Shown: piece after piece, positions 11,800 through 23,369 of the stretch
Layout: each line of letters opens with the position of its first letter
Numbering within the stretch: position 1 is the first letter of the stretch
Assembly: GCF_900700375.1 (NCBI RefSeq)
Contig: NC_041708.1
Span: forward strand, 8,228,313-8,292,312
Reading direction: 5' to 3'
Length of the DNA: 64,000 bases
Source of the DNA: Denticeps clupeoides
Lineage: Eukaryota; Chordata; Actinopteri; Clupeiformes; Denticipitidae
Notes under the pieces: generated by a model
What the model was told of the DNA's origin: nothing
Databases searched by the model: none
The model's input: only the letters and a program-made list of their open reading frames with translations
Program-made: the position numbers and the translations under genes

Positions 11800-11874
11800 T
11801 TCAAACGGGCCCGCGTAGTTATTGATTAGCCAAATGCACCAATAAGCGGCGACGAGGCGACGCCTCGGACCAAT
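11800..11874 (-). promoter_or_regulatory. KIF22 promoter: two CCAAT boxes plus CHR-like element
   Basis: The plus strand shows CCAAT at 11839-11843 and at 11870-11874, 31 bp apart. TTCAAA at 11800-11805 reads TTTGAA on the minus strand. Paired NF-Y sites about 31-33 bp apart upstream of a TTTGAA/TTCGAA CHR are the known signature of G2/M genes controlled by NF-Y and the DREAM/MuvB complexes. That fits KIF22, a mitotic gene starting just to the left. Function is inferred from motif and position only. Confidence 0.6.
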
Positions 11875-12355
11875 CAGAATGTATAATACACCCACGTGAA
11901 CAAAGAGACAAAACTGAAACGGACCAACTAAAAAGCCGTTTATTGGATTGCCACGCCGATAAAAAAAGAAAGAATAATGATAACATATATATTTGTGGGA
12001 TATTTTTTCTTATAAAGTAGGAGGCCTATATATTTGGAGATATGTAATATGACTGTTGTTCGACGGTCGAAGTCCGAAACTTCGAAAGAATAGGAAAAAG
12101 TGCACACTTCACAGTTTCGCTTGTGGAATGTTGCCAAAGTCTCATATTTCACGCCGACTTTGCATGTTTAAAATATGTTTCCACACTGTGTTCGTTCAAA
12201 TAATGTACTTAAATACATCTATTTACAGAAATAAAGTGCAATTATTATTACAAATGCTTTTCTATTACATTCTATTATGGAGTGTTAAGAAGCTGTTGCG
12301 CTGGATTCTCGACAGGATTTGGCAACACCAGCGTAATCTGACGGTACCAAACAAA

Positions 12356-12370
12356 CGAAAATGGCGGCGC
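12356..12370 (+). promoter_or_regulatory. YY1-like motif upstream of PAGR1
   Basis: AAAATGGCGGCG lies about 440 bp upstream of the PAGR1 ATG. It matches the YY1 consensus AANATGGCGGC, often placed at or just downstream of start sites. It may mark the PAGR1 5' UTR. The call rests on the motif alone. Confidence 0.4.
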
Positions 12371-12800
12371 GTTTCTGCAGCGAAGTATGGAGCGTTTGAT
12401 TACGCTGTTCCGTATCACACAGTGAGGGATTTCCAGAAGAGGAAAGAAGCCATCGCCGAATCGTTACTTAGGTACAGGGTCGGTTTCAAAAAATCACAAC
12501 GCAGGTCTGCGTGCTGTGAAAAGCTAACCCAGCTAGCCAGTTTCACAGCTGTCACAATAAAATGTAAATCTTACCTGTGGACTTTTCGTCCCCGCGCCTT
12601 TTTTGTTGGATTCTTGCACACTTCTGAAACGTATGGGATTGAAATTCCACATTCAGAAAACGTCCAGGGGGAAACTGTCAACAATTTGGACGGGAACGAA
12701 CCTGCGCGGCCATATGAACTAGTTACAAATTTAAAAAAAAATCTCAATACTTGCGCAGAAAGGACAAGAAAGGTGTTCACAAGCCGGTCGTCTCTGCAGG

Positions 12801-14023
12801 ATGACCCAGGTCGCGGAAGGCACGGAAAGCTCCCTCTCGGAGGGGATGCAGTCGATGGAGGTGAGGGAGGCGGAGGAGGCGTCGAAAGAAAACGACACGA
12901 ATGAACCTGCAGGAGAGACGAAGCCCGTGTCTGATAAAGGTAACCGCGTGGCACTTCCTTCTTATTCTGGTCCTGGGTGATCTAGCACTTTTACCTTTCG
13001 GGGAGACAAAATATTTAGCTATATAAGGGTAGGCTTAATGCTCTTTCTATGTGTTATGTGATTTAAAAAAAAAAAAGATTCTCTGGAGGAAGAAGAGCAT
13101 AAAGAAGGGGTGAAAGCAGACAGTGAGATGGAGGTTCAAGAAGGAGAGGTGCAGCAGGGTGAAGAAGACTGGGAGATCCCTTATAGCGATGACGAAATGG
13201 AGGACCCTAAAAGCTGGATGCCCCCACCGGAGGAGATCAAGCGGCTTTATGAGCTTCTGTCGAAAGGAGAGACACTGGAGCTTGACTGGGTGGCCCTTCC
13301 CCGCCGACCGCCCACACCTCCACGGACACCCTCCCCTGAAGGAGATGGCGACGGCTCTCAGGAGGACAAGGAGGAAGAGAGTGAAAACAAGTGAGTGAAT
13401 TTCTCAAAGGTTTTTGTTTCTCGTTGATGCACCTAAGACGTCGAAGTGAATGGGACTGACGAGGTGGTCTGCCGAAAAGGTCTACTTACGGTTCCTCTGT
13501 TCCTCTCCAGGGCCCTGACCCCAACTGAGTTTGATTTTGATGAGGAGCAGACATCAGTGACACCTAAGAACACATTTATGAGCCGCCGAAGAACCCCTGG
13601 TATGTCACTGATTTATTAAAAAAAAAAATTTTTTTTCTTTTTTTTTACAGAGATGGGAAACTACATTTAGAAACCATTGAAATAATGCTAAACCGATTGT
13701 AATCTTATCAAAATGTGCAAATGCACAAAAATATGTCTGGAGACATGTGATATGGTGGGTAATGTGAATTTCCTCTCTCCGGTTCCTCAGCTCGTTCCAG
13801 TGCCCGACGAGACAAGGCCCGACTGGACAAAGTCCTTTCGGACATTAAACGGCACCAGAAGATCGAAGCGCATATCCTACGGACGGGTCGTGACATTTTC
13901 AAGAGCGACAAGGTGCGGGCCGAGGCGCCCCTGTCTCCCAACAGCCAGAGGGAGAGAGAGAAGGAGAGAGAGAGGGACAGTGACCCCAGTACAGTATTCA
14001 GCCCAAGACAAAGGAGGTATTGA
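12801..14023 (+). CDS. pagr1: PAGR1 (PA1), PAXIP1-associated glutamate-rich protein, 4 exons
   Basis: Subunit of the PTIP-containing KMT2C/KMT2D H3K4 methyltransferase complex, nuclear. Exons 12801-12939, 13078-13390, 13511-13599 and 13791-14023 join in phase to give 257 aa (human 254). Seen in order: an acidic, Glu-rich N-terminus; the conserved core [20 protein letters not shown] then [40 protein letters not shown]; the helix [20 protein letters not shown] then RTGRDIF; and the diagnostic end FSPRQRRY (human FPRQRKY). Polyadenylation signals lie at 14036-14041 and 14149-14154. It is divergent from KIF22. A GAGA-rich run ([10 protein letters not shown]) before the C-terminus is a fish-side insertion. 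Confidence 0.95.
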
Positions 14024-14159
14024 TGCCAGAATGCGAAATAAAGCAGTGGGTTGAGGGAGTGCCAAACTTGAATTTTTGTATTTACTGATGAATAGTGATG
14101 AATCACTGTTTTTTTGTCAATGTGTGTGATTTTGTTTTCTATGATTGTAAATAAACATT

Positions 14160-16892
14160 TTACCCAAAGTGTTGTGCTTTTACCAAGGATTACATGCAAA
14201 GCAGTAAAAACATTGTGTTCTGAGTTGAATGGTCATAAAATTGCTGACTATTAGTCAGCAGGAGGTGCTGAAACCACAACCCTTTCTCAAGCAATAATCA
14301 CGATTCCCTGGTGAAAATTGGTAGCCATTCTTATTCGAGCCACCAGAGCTAGAAATCAATTTGGGCCCTGAGAACCATGATCTGACAATCAATTTTGTTC
14401 TTCCCAGTCTTCCTGGGGAAGAGGTGGCCTAGCAGCTAAGGAAGCGGCCCCATAATCTGAAGGTTTGAATCCCGATCCACCAAGGTGCTACTGAGCAAAA
14501 CCCCGTCCCCACGCACTGCTCCCCGGGCACCTGTCATGGCTGCCCACTCCTCACTCAGGGTGATGGGTTAAATGCAGAGGACAAATTTCACTGTGTGCAC
14601 CATGTGCTGAGCTGCTGTGTATCACAAGTGACAATCACTTCACTATAAATTTCTAGATCTGGAAAGGAACTTTCTCCCATTTTAGAAAGTTAGATACTAG
14701 CTAGTATAATCAAGCCGGTAATGGATAATCTGTGAATCCCGAGTTGTCTCCAGTTTAGTACTACAGAGTTCGCAGTCTTTAAATACATTTTTAGTACTGA
14801 ATTTACTTTAAACAGACTTGAAAGGTGGTTGAAGACAGTATACTGCTCCTTTATGGCTGTATATAGACTATCTACCGCATTTTTGTACGTTTCTGCTGCA
14901 TTGCTCACAGTTTATGTGAATTACATACATGACCTAAACAGTTTACTGCTTTTATTACGGAGAAAAGTGGTACTCTATAGGTTTTACATCCCTTTTAAAG
15001 GTGAGCTGATAGTGCTTCCCACTATGCATCAGATAATACTATGCATTAATAGACCAGAGCCAGCAACAGTATATAAGAGTATATATTCTTCCTGTTGAGA
15101 ATCTGAAGAACAATAAAGCCATTATATATTGAAGAACAGAAGGGTAAGAGTTTTGTTTAACAAACATATACATATGCACATTACCAAATAAACAAATACA
15201 AAAAATAAAAAATAAATACATAACAAGCATATGAGAAGTACAGTTTCGAGTACAGTGGCTGAAATTGCTATTTCAGCATAATGGCCCATGCCAGTCTAAA
15301 CAGGCAAACAGAAAAAGGTTGTATTTTTTTCTGATTTTACTCATTAGGTTAACTCTTATAATAACAAGCATATTAGAGTAGCATTGTAGTAGAATGTATT
15401 TTCTGCAAATCCCATATCTTTGCTTTTCAATCGTAACTAAAGAGCAACAGAACATATGCAGCAAATGAGGGTGAACCAAACTGGGTTATCCTTAATTTCA
15501 TATGAAAATGAGCTACACTGACTGTAATGTTAGGAAGTCCAACATACAGTTCAATTCTGTGATCTCAGAGACATGACTTGTGGGTGTTAAATGACAACTC
15601 AGAAATCAATTTTACAAGATTAAAAAAAGAACAAAAACAAAAAAAATAAGTTAACATCTGGAAAACATGATGCCAAACATCTAAACCATTAAATACTCAA
15701 AAGTAATATTTTGGAAACTCTATGGTATTTTACATTGGCTATATACACCAATCACATTTTTATTTTGAAAGAAATAGGTCTTTCCTGAAGGTTAAAAATG
15801 AGAAGAAGAAATAAAAGTATATAAAATGTAGGGATAAGGCAGCGCGATATACTATCTATGAGAACGTCTCCTTTCTCCTAAAGACAACAGGGTTGTCCAG
15901 GGTCTACAATGATTCTGAATGACCGTAACTACGTATGTAGTAGGAGTGTGTTCAGCACGTTTTATATATTTTCCTGCTTCATTTACTAAGTAGGACAGGC
16001 CGTCTATAAATAATGCACTGGCATATACAAAATAATACATTCCCAAATCCTGAGCTACCTTCCTCGCAGACGGACAGACAGGATTTCATTACATTAGTTT
16101 TGTTGGATTAGAGATTCTTCTTGTGCATTCGGGACGTCTGGCTAAACGCTTGAAAGTAATAAAAAGTACCCTTTGGTCTCTCTGCAAACACACGTTTGGT
16201 ACCCATATTTGTACTTTTGAGAGATTTGCCATTGATAATGCATTAGTAACAATGCATCCTTGCACAATCCCTAATCCATATGCAGCCTATTTCTGTTACA
16301 GAACAGTCATTTTTGCATGAAAGTGGACGCTTAAATGTACGTAAATACGTATTAAATAAGTAATGGGATTCTTTTCTTTTCACCGGCCCAATCCAGCTTT
16401 GCTGAATACTTTAGCGTTAGGCCTGCAGATCCTTTATGTTTGCCTGTGTACTGCTCTGTAATGAACATTAGCGCAATAATTACTCTGCAGGGTACAGGTA
16501 AGTGCATCCCCCCCACACCCCACCCACAAGAAATTTCAGTTAAGGTTTGGGCAATATGTCATAAAAAAATATGATCAGAATAAGAAAAGTCTATGTTGCC
16601 ATTTGTATACAATGAGTATTACATATATATATAATCATTAGATAACACTCATTTGCAACAAATAACCAATCAGTGGCAGGAATTAACCAATAATAAAGAA
16701 CAACGTGATGACATTAGTCTGTTTTCAGGGTAGGGTAATTTTTGTAATTAATATTTTGTAAAATAATTACCATGACACTCTGATATTATTCATGTCACAT
16801 TCCCCAGCCCCTAATTCGCCCCAATGCCCTTTTTATTCCCACACCCACCATGTACTTCCCACACGTTCTTTTTTGCAGCACGCCTCGTGCCC
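14160..16892. other. PAGR1-TLCD3B convergent intergenic region
   Basis: Holds the family A SINE at 14421-14645 and AT-rich single-copy sequence. Some of it must be the TLCD3B 3' UTR; TTTATT near 15759 is AATAAA on the minus strand. I see no reading frame with family resemblance. Confidence 0.45.
14421..14645 (+). repeat. Family A SINE
   Basis: Starts GAGGTGGCCTAGCAGCTAAG, with a degraded B box (GGTTTGAATCCC), the CATGGCTGCCCACTCCTCAC body, and the tail GACAATCACTTCACT. It lies downstream of PAGR1. Confidence 0.85.
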
Positions 16893-19800
16893 TCAGTGCG
16901 TTGGAGGAGATGCATTGTGCTCTACCATGCGGGCGTTGTACCCATTCGCCGGCTGCAGCACAGAGGCGTGTCCATCAGCGTCCGGCTTGGCAGGGGCTGC
17001 GGGCCGCCGGGGGGATCCGGTGAAGAGCCGCAGAGCTCCCCTGCAGATCAGGGAGAACCAGTAGAGCTGTGGGGCCATGAGAAGGGCCGCGCCCAGGTTG
17101 CAGTGCCATGGCACGGAGAAAGGGACCAGGTAGAAAGGGATGGAGGCATATCTGGGGGGAGAGAAAGGAAGAAATCACATTTTACCCAATATGCTATGCT
17201 TATTTCAATGCACATTCATTTTTCTGGAGGTGACTTTCAGACTCAAACGAACGAGGAAAACGGGAAGAAAACAGCGCAAGAAAGCGATCAAAAGAAAAGA
17301 CAGAAGCAAAGAGTGTCATACCTGCCATAGACATAGTAGAGGTAAGGGAAGAGAAGAACTCGACAGACGAAAAAAGTGATCAGCATTAGAGCTCCATTCA
17401 CCTTGTGCAGAAGAGTATGCTGCTGTTTGTACTGAAGGGAGAGAGTGAAAAGGAGAGTAAAAAAAGAAAGGCAGAGTTGTGTACAGTTTGAGTTGGGTGG
17501 GATGTCTTTACATTTACATTTACAGCATTTATCAGACGCCCTTATCCAGAGCGACTTACAATCTGTAGTTACAGGGACAGTCCCCCCCTGGAGCAACTTA
17601 GGGTTAAGTGTCTTGCTCAGGGACACAATGGTAGTAAGGGGGATTCAAACCTGGGTCTTCTGGTTCATAGGCGAGTGTGTTACTAGGCTACTACCATCCT
17701 TTGTCCCTTCATCGGTGGACGATTCCTGTCCAGTGGACAGTGATATGGTGTAAAACCCATGATCCAGTCCTATCAACGCAGCACTGACATCCCACTACCA
17801 CGTCAGTGTCACTGTTTTGTTGAGAATGGTCCCACACCATAATCAGAAATGGACCACTGATGAATTGCACAATGGGTGTCTGATAAAGGAGAGTTCACGC
17901 AAGAAGTCAGAATCTGCAATGAAGAAATACCTGGATGAGAATTTTCCCAAGACAGACTGATGGGGTGCTGAGTTCAGCCAGGAACATGACGCCCTGGAAA
18001 TAATCGCCTCTACCCTGTCTCCAAAACTGATTGAAAAAGAAAAAAAGTGGGTCAGTGGGCTTCTAATACCAACACCATACGACACTACCACAAGGACGCA
18101 GTGTTGCCAGATGTACGATAATTATCGTATTTGTACCATAATTGTACCCTCTTGTACAATGTACGATCAATAATTCTGATAATTTTGCCCCTTCATTTCA
18201 TGGACAAGTTATTTAGCACAAACAAATATAGGTCTCTGTTTTCATCTGGCTGCGCAAACATACTTGGCTTGTTTAGGCGCAGTCGTCTTACGTGCCTTTA
18301 CAGCCAAACAATGCACGATGTAACACACAGTACAATTACATATGGACCCCCATCTAATTAATATAGATCTATTATTATGTCCCGGTGACATGAAGTGCTG
18401 ACAACACACAAACTACAGATCCCATAATGCAGTGCTTCAGTTGCCTTGCCAAACGCAATCCTACAGGCTTTGGCTCCTTGTGTTTGACTTCCCTGATGTA
18501 ACGCGTGGTGACGCTCAAAGTAAACAATGATGAGTGGTATAAACACGGATTTGCAGGGCGGAGTTGCAGTTACGGAAAAGACTTACCGAAATGTATGGGA
18601 GAAAGACCCCAGTTTTTAGGTAGAGACACTGTTCTGCCCAGAGGTGTTTTTTTGTAAGTAAAAGTTGCATTATACACTATAATATGCACAGTCAATGATG
18701 ATATGTGTTATTGAGATTTTCTGAGCATTGTTAGAATGGAAATTATGTGTGTACGATAACTTACGATAATACAATATGATAATTTTAAACTGCTGCTACG
18801 ATACTTCCACTTTTAGGATCTGGCAACACTTGCAAGGACATGAGGGGGAAAAAAATACACCTTTCAACACAGGGCACTATCATCCAAATTATGTCATTTG
18901 TACTGTCATGACAAATGTAACTATTTGCAGCACCGTTCAAGTCAGTTTTTCTAAGAGCTTCAAGTGACCAAAATGTAATGCAGCTTTTATACCAGTCAAC
19001 TGTAATAAACAATTACCTAATTAACTGTGCAATTTTTGCCAAGTACATTACAATGTTCATGCAACTAACAATTTTCGGAGTTTTTGCAAGATCTGAAATG
19101 GCAACCCCGCTTTAATTATTCATTCTGCTGATGCTAAATAAGGGAATCACAGAGAATGCTACCCTCCAATAAATTCCTCCAACCCTATGGTGCAGTTAAA
19201 TTCAACATTAAGTGATTGTGTCTCATTATGTTTTGTTTAGTTCTGACAATTTTTTAACGTTAAAATTAGCTACACACATTAGCAATTCCAAACATATTTT
19301 CGACAGTTACCACAGAGACAGGGAAGCAGACAGCGACCATGACGACATGGTGTAGGACCATCAGGAACTCCCTGCGGAGGTAGCTGGTCAGGGCGACCCC
19401 CAGAGGCCTGGGGCCATTTTCCATTTCGTGACCTTTGACCTGAAGCTTATGCCAGTAGCACAGGAACATGGCATAGATGTCATACACAAAGTAAGGGACG
19501 GCAAACAGAATGTAGGAGGTGGTCAACCAATGCCTGGCAGAAGGAGACAGACAGAGATAATTCTGTAATTAAAACATCCGCAGCTAAAAACATGATGTAT
19601 CCTGCAGAACACACTTACACTTCAACTATATAATCAGCTGACTGACTGCAATGTGTTCATGGTCCACAATTCTGCTGAATTTCTCTAGTGAAAGTGATTG
19701 TTTCATTGCAATACACAGCACAGCACAAGGTACATCCTACATTTAAACCATCACCCTTAGTGAAAGGCGCCCGGGGAGCGGTGCGTGGGGATGGTACGTT

Positions 19801-21561
19801 GCTCGGGATTTAAACCTGCAACCCTTCGGTTACAATTCCGCTTCCTTACCCACTAGGCACCACTGACAACTACCAGCAACAATGTTTACATTTACATTCA
19901 CGCTATTCATCACTTACAATCAGTAGTTACAGGGACAGTCGCCCTGGAGCAATTTACGGTTAAGTGTCTTGCTCAGGGACAAGACACTTTACCCTATCAG
20001 ATCAACAAAGTAGTTTTCTGTCAATCAATGTCAGTTTAAAAAGAAAAATCCAAAGAATCACACAAACTGAATGGACAATTGAGTTTGCGTTCTGCCTTCA
20101 AGCCCTTGCTGAAATCAAAAGGAGATGCTAAATTCTATGCACTATATTCTTCCATGGATGCTGCCTTGCTGCTACACGATTTGTAATATAAATGTAATTT
20201 GAAAGGTCAGTTATAATCACTGAAACCTAAATGATCACGATAGATAGTTTTAGTATGTCATAATAAGAAGTATAACTAGCACTCTAAAGAACATATAACA
20301 ACTGACTAAACTCCAAAGAGGCCGTAGAAACAATGCTGAACACTGCACTTACTGGTCTTCAATAATGTCTTCACAGGAGGTGGAGATGATGTAACCAGCA
20401 GAAGAAGCCATGATGGCCTGAATAGAACTCACCAACCTTTAAAATAAAAAAGAAAATTTAATATAACAAATTTAATATAACAAGGTTCCAGTATTTCACC
20501 AGGAAGCTGTCCAACACTATCACAATAAACAAATAAAAAGACAGAACAATATTTTTATTGTGGGACTAAATTACGCTGAGATGACCAGAAATATGGCATC
20601 TATAAAAATGTCTATTCCTCGTCTATCTAGACAGAGACAGACAGACAGATACAGTAGATGAGATATATAAGATATATCCTTAATATCGCCTCTTGTGGTA
20701 CAGAGTGGTATTACAAGACAGGAAGATAACTATATTAACATTTTTGGAACTTAGCAGAAGGCCTTGTCCAGGGTAGTTGCAGGGACAGTCCCCCTAGAGA
20801 CACTCGGGGTTACGTGTCTTGCTCAGGGACACAATGTGGAATTTGAACCTGTGATTCACGGCCGAGTGTGTTACCCACTACACTGAAAAATCTAAATCGT
20901 AGCTGTTGTTGGTTTAAGGTTTTTTTTTTTTTCTCATTACAGTAGTTAAAAATATATTAAACTAAGCTGTCTTATTTATGCCTGTGAGTATATTTTTTTT
21001 AACTTTACCATAACTCTACTGACAGAAGGCTTGTTTGGTTTATTCATATTACACCAATGCTAAAATATTAGGTGTGACAGATTACTAACATTTTATTGAG
21101 TTTAGCCAGTGTTTACTTTTTTTCAGTGTTGATTAGCATGATAGCTTCAGTAAACATGTACACTCACAATATATTAAAGGAACAAACTGTAAAAACTGTT
21201 CAAACATTCCAGCTAATATATTTAAGCTAACAATCAGTCGGCATTGACGTTGAGTAGAATTGTGCACGACTAAAGTAAGAACACGAGAGCGTTTAAAAGT
21301 ACTTTTTCTTTCACAGATAATCAGGCAAAAACTAAGTCGCTGGCCCTCATCCAAATGGGGTCCGCGTAAAGGTGTACATTTTGTCTTATTTAACTCCGAC
21401 CAGGGCCGCTGCCTGCCCGAGACCTGCGCGGTCTACCTGGCCGACACGATGACGGCGTCCCCCTCGCTCCAGCACAGGCCAGGGACGCGTTTCAGGCACT
21501 GCTTGGACAGCAGGAAGAGTCCCGGGAAGAACATGGATCCCGCCACCAGTAGGGTCAGCAT
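16893..21561 (-). CDS. tlcd3b: TLCD3B (FAM57B), TLC-domain ceramide synthase-like membrane protein, 6 exons
   Basis: Endoplasmic reticulum multi-pass protein linked to ceramide synthesis in mammals. Exons, high to low: 21561-21437, 20436-20353, 19533-19311, 18026-17931, 17431-17322, 17151-16893, giving 298 aa in phase (human 274). The start MLTLLVAGSMFFPGLFLLSK matches the human N-terminus (MLTPMVAGG...). Following blocks: GDAVIVSARLVSSIQAIMAS; HWLTTSYILFAVPYFVYDIY; the REFLMVLHHVVMVAVCFPVS helix with the TLC-family HH pair; LAELSTPSVCLGKILIQ; NGALMLITFFVCRVLLFPYL; and LGAALLMAPQLYWFSLICRG, then a soluble tail. An in-frame extension above the ATG exists but has no ATG. One intron carries a complete hAT-like element. 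Confidence 0.94.
17507..17699 (-). repeat. Family B (V-SINE-like) SINE
   Basis: Near full-length in reverse. L2-type tail (CATTTATCAGACGCCCTTATCC), then the core (TAGTTACAGGGACAGTCC, GTGTCTTGCTCAGGGACACA), a B box on the minus strand (GGTTTGAATCCC) and the head GTGTTACTAGGCTACTACC. It lies in a TLCD3B intron. Confidence 0.85.
18099..18832. mobile_element. Non-autonomous hAT-like DNA transposon with TIRs and 8-bp TSD
   Basis: The left end begins CAGTGTTGCCAGAT. The right end, read in reverse, begins CAAGTGTTGCCAGAT. Flanks are CAAGGACG (18091-18098) and CAAGGACA (18833-18840), an 8-bp target duplication with one mismatch, as expected for hAT elements. Subterminal ACGATAAT-type motifs occur at both ends. 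No transposase frame was seen in its 734 bp. It lies in a TLCD3B intron. Confidence 0.78.
19690..19862 (-). repeat. Family A SINE
   Basis: Reverse-oriented, diverged copy. GCGCCCGGGGAGCG and CCGCTTCCTTACCCACTAGG are recognisable. Confidence 0.75.
19885..19987 (-). repeat. Family B SINE, tail and core fragment
   Basis: TTTACATTTACATTC then CAGTAGTTACAGGGACAGTC and GTGTCTTGCTCAGGGACA. The head is missing. Confidence 0.8.
20739..20884 (-). repeat. Family B SINE
   Basis: Diverged copy with CAGGGACAGTCCCCCTAGAG, GTGTCTTGCTCAGGGACACA, AATTTGAACCTGTGATTC and GCCGAGTGTGTTACCCACTA. Confidence 0.75.
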
Positions 21562-21599
21562 GGTCCCGTCTCGGTCGATCTTCAGGAGCCCGGCTGGCT

Positions 21600-22650
21600 T
21601 CAAAGAACGGTTCTCCACCCGCTCCTGCGGGAACAGGGAAATGTTTGCCGGTTGATCACGCTCCCCGTTTCATCTTTTTTTTTTTAAATGATATTTTTTA
21701 TTAAGCAGAGAGCTAGCTCGTGGTACAATAAGACGGCGGACGTAATATAAAGGCCTGAATGGGATCGCTTGTGAATTAAAAGGGGGGATGAAAGGAGGAG
21801 CCCGGCACGCGGCGGGACTACAAACACCGCGGAGTAGCAACGCGCGGTCACTTGAACACTGCGTCAAACAGTAAGGCAACTTAGACCGGCCCTTATTACG
21901 CGCGTTGCCAAAAATTGCGCACTGCGCTACGCAGAGAAAGCGCAAACGCACGGCGTTTTTTTTTTTTTTTTTTTTTTTTACACATCAGTTGTTAAAATGA
22001 AATAAAATCTGCGCGAGCGAAGTGCATTCTGCCGAATAAACCGGCAGCTCGTTATAATAATAATAATAATAAAACACACACACGCACACACACCAGGAGC
22101 AGCGACGCCGGCTCCGGGACGCGCCGCGGGGAGATAAACAATGCCCACACCGACAAAAAAAGGGGACGGATGCGGATACGTGAAAAACGTGCGAGGCTTA
22201 CGGCGCTGGGCTCCGCGGTGTCCGGTCAGCGGCCTGTCGACCCTCGGCTCCGGGGACAAGCGAATTGCAGGATGCGGGTGCTACAGCCCTGAAGCGCTGG
22301 CATGGTTTCACCAGTCGTTTTAAATCTTATTTATTGATTCGATGATGATGATGATGATGATGATGATAATTCTGTCATAGACGCGCGTCGGCAGGATGCG
22401 ACTGCAGCTCCCTGCGTCTCCACGTTAGGCGGATGCGCGCGCCCCCCCTTTAAATCTCTTTAAGTCCCCCAAAACGCGGCCAGCTGCGGCTTGCGGGTCG
22501 CGCGTCGCGCAAGAGACTCAACGCAGCGTGCGTGCGTGCGTGCGTGCGTGCGTGCCTGCGCGCGCCGGCGCACTGTCGTCCGGACGCTCTCGAGGCCCGT
22601 TATTGATCCGCGCGCTCCTCTTTCAAACCACGTGACCCCCCCAATGTCAT
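21600..22650. promoter_or_regulatory. CpG-rich promoter region of TLCD3B
   Basis: Dense CpG from about 21780 to 22620, directly upstream of the TLCD3B first coding exon. It includes a (GATGAT)n run at 22341-22367 and a (GTGC)n run at about 22526-22555. No core promoter motif could be fixed. Confidence 0.45.
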
Positions 22651-22975
22651 CCATCAGACGCGCTGCGGGACAAATGCAAAGGACGAACGTCCTTGTGCGG
22701 ACAAAATTAAATAGATCCTTAATAAACAAGCATTTAAAAGACCGTTCCAGTGGATGGACTGCACACGTCAGCAAACGGAAATAGAATTGGGTTCCAAGTG
22801 GCATGCAGCGAAACGAGATGTTTCTCGGAGGGCTTTGATGGCGTTCAGCGGTTTATTTCGATAGTGAACCGTCGTAGCTAATGCAGCCATGCGAAAGTGT
22901 TTTTTTATGCGCCTGGAACACAGGTGAACTGCTCTCTGTGTAGGAATACTGAGGCCCTTGTCCATAAAAAAAAGC

Positions 22976-23165
22976 TCAGACCAACCAAGGGTTGGACTCC
23001 ACAGGACCTCTGAAGGTGTCCTGTGATATCAATATGTTAGCAGCAGATGCTTTAGGGCCTCCGTGGTGCCACCACCCCTCACAGATGTAACCAGATTGAG
23101 ATCTGGGTAATTTGGAGGTCGAGCCAACACCTTGAACTCTTTGATGTGTGATGTATTGTGATGTT
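22976..23165 (-). mobile_element. Tc1/mariner transposase C-terminal fragment
   Basis: On the minus strand, peptides resemble the end of a Tc1 transposase (SQDTFRGPVES; the stretch for FKVLT..PNSPDLNP is recognisable but frame-shifted). A family A SINE lies just downstream at 23195-23366. It is a decayed fragment, identified from remembered Tc1 sequence. Confidence 0.6.
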
Positions 23166-23194
23166 ACCATGCAGGGGTGTGTGTCTTCTGCAGC

Positions 23195-23366
23195 AATCAG
23201 AAGGTTGCCGGTTCGAATCCCAAGGTGCCACTGAGCAAAGTACCGTCCCCACACACTGGCTGCCCACTGCTCACCAAGGGTGATGGTTAAAAGCAGAGGA
23301 CACATTTCGTTGTGTCACCGTGTGCTGTGCTGCAGTGTTTCACAATGACAATCACTTAACTTTCAC
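23195..23366 (+). repeat. Family A SINE, 5'-truncated
   Basis: Starts at AATCAGAAGGTTGCCGGTTC with an intact B box and ends GACAATCACTTAACTTTC. The A-box half is missing, and a body segment is deleted. Confidence 0.85.
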
Positions 23367-23369
23367 ACC

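Noticed and set aside
15050-15140. TATA-like box followed about 50 bases later by AATAAA, suggestive of an old LTR
   Set aside because: No matching second copy, no paired ends or flanking duplication and no internal coding region; too little to call an element.
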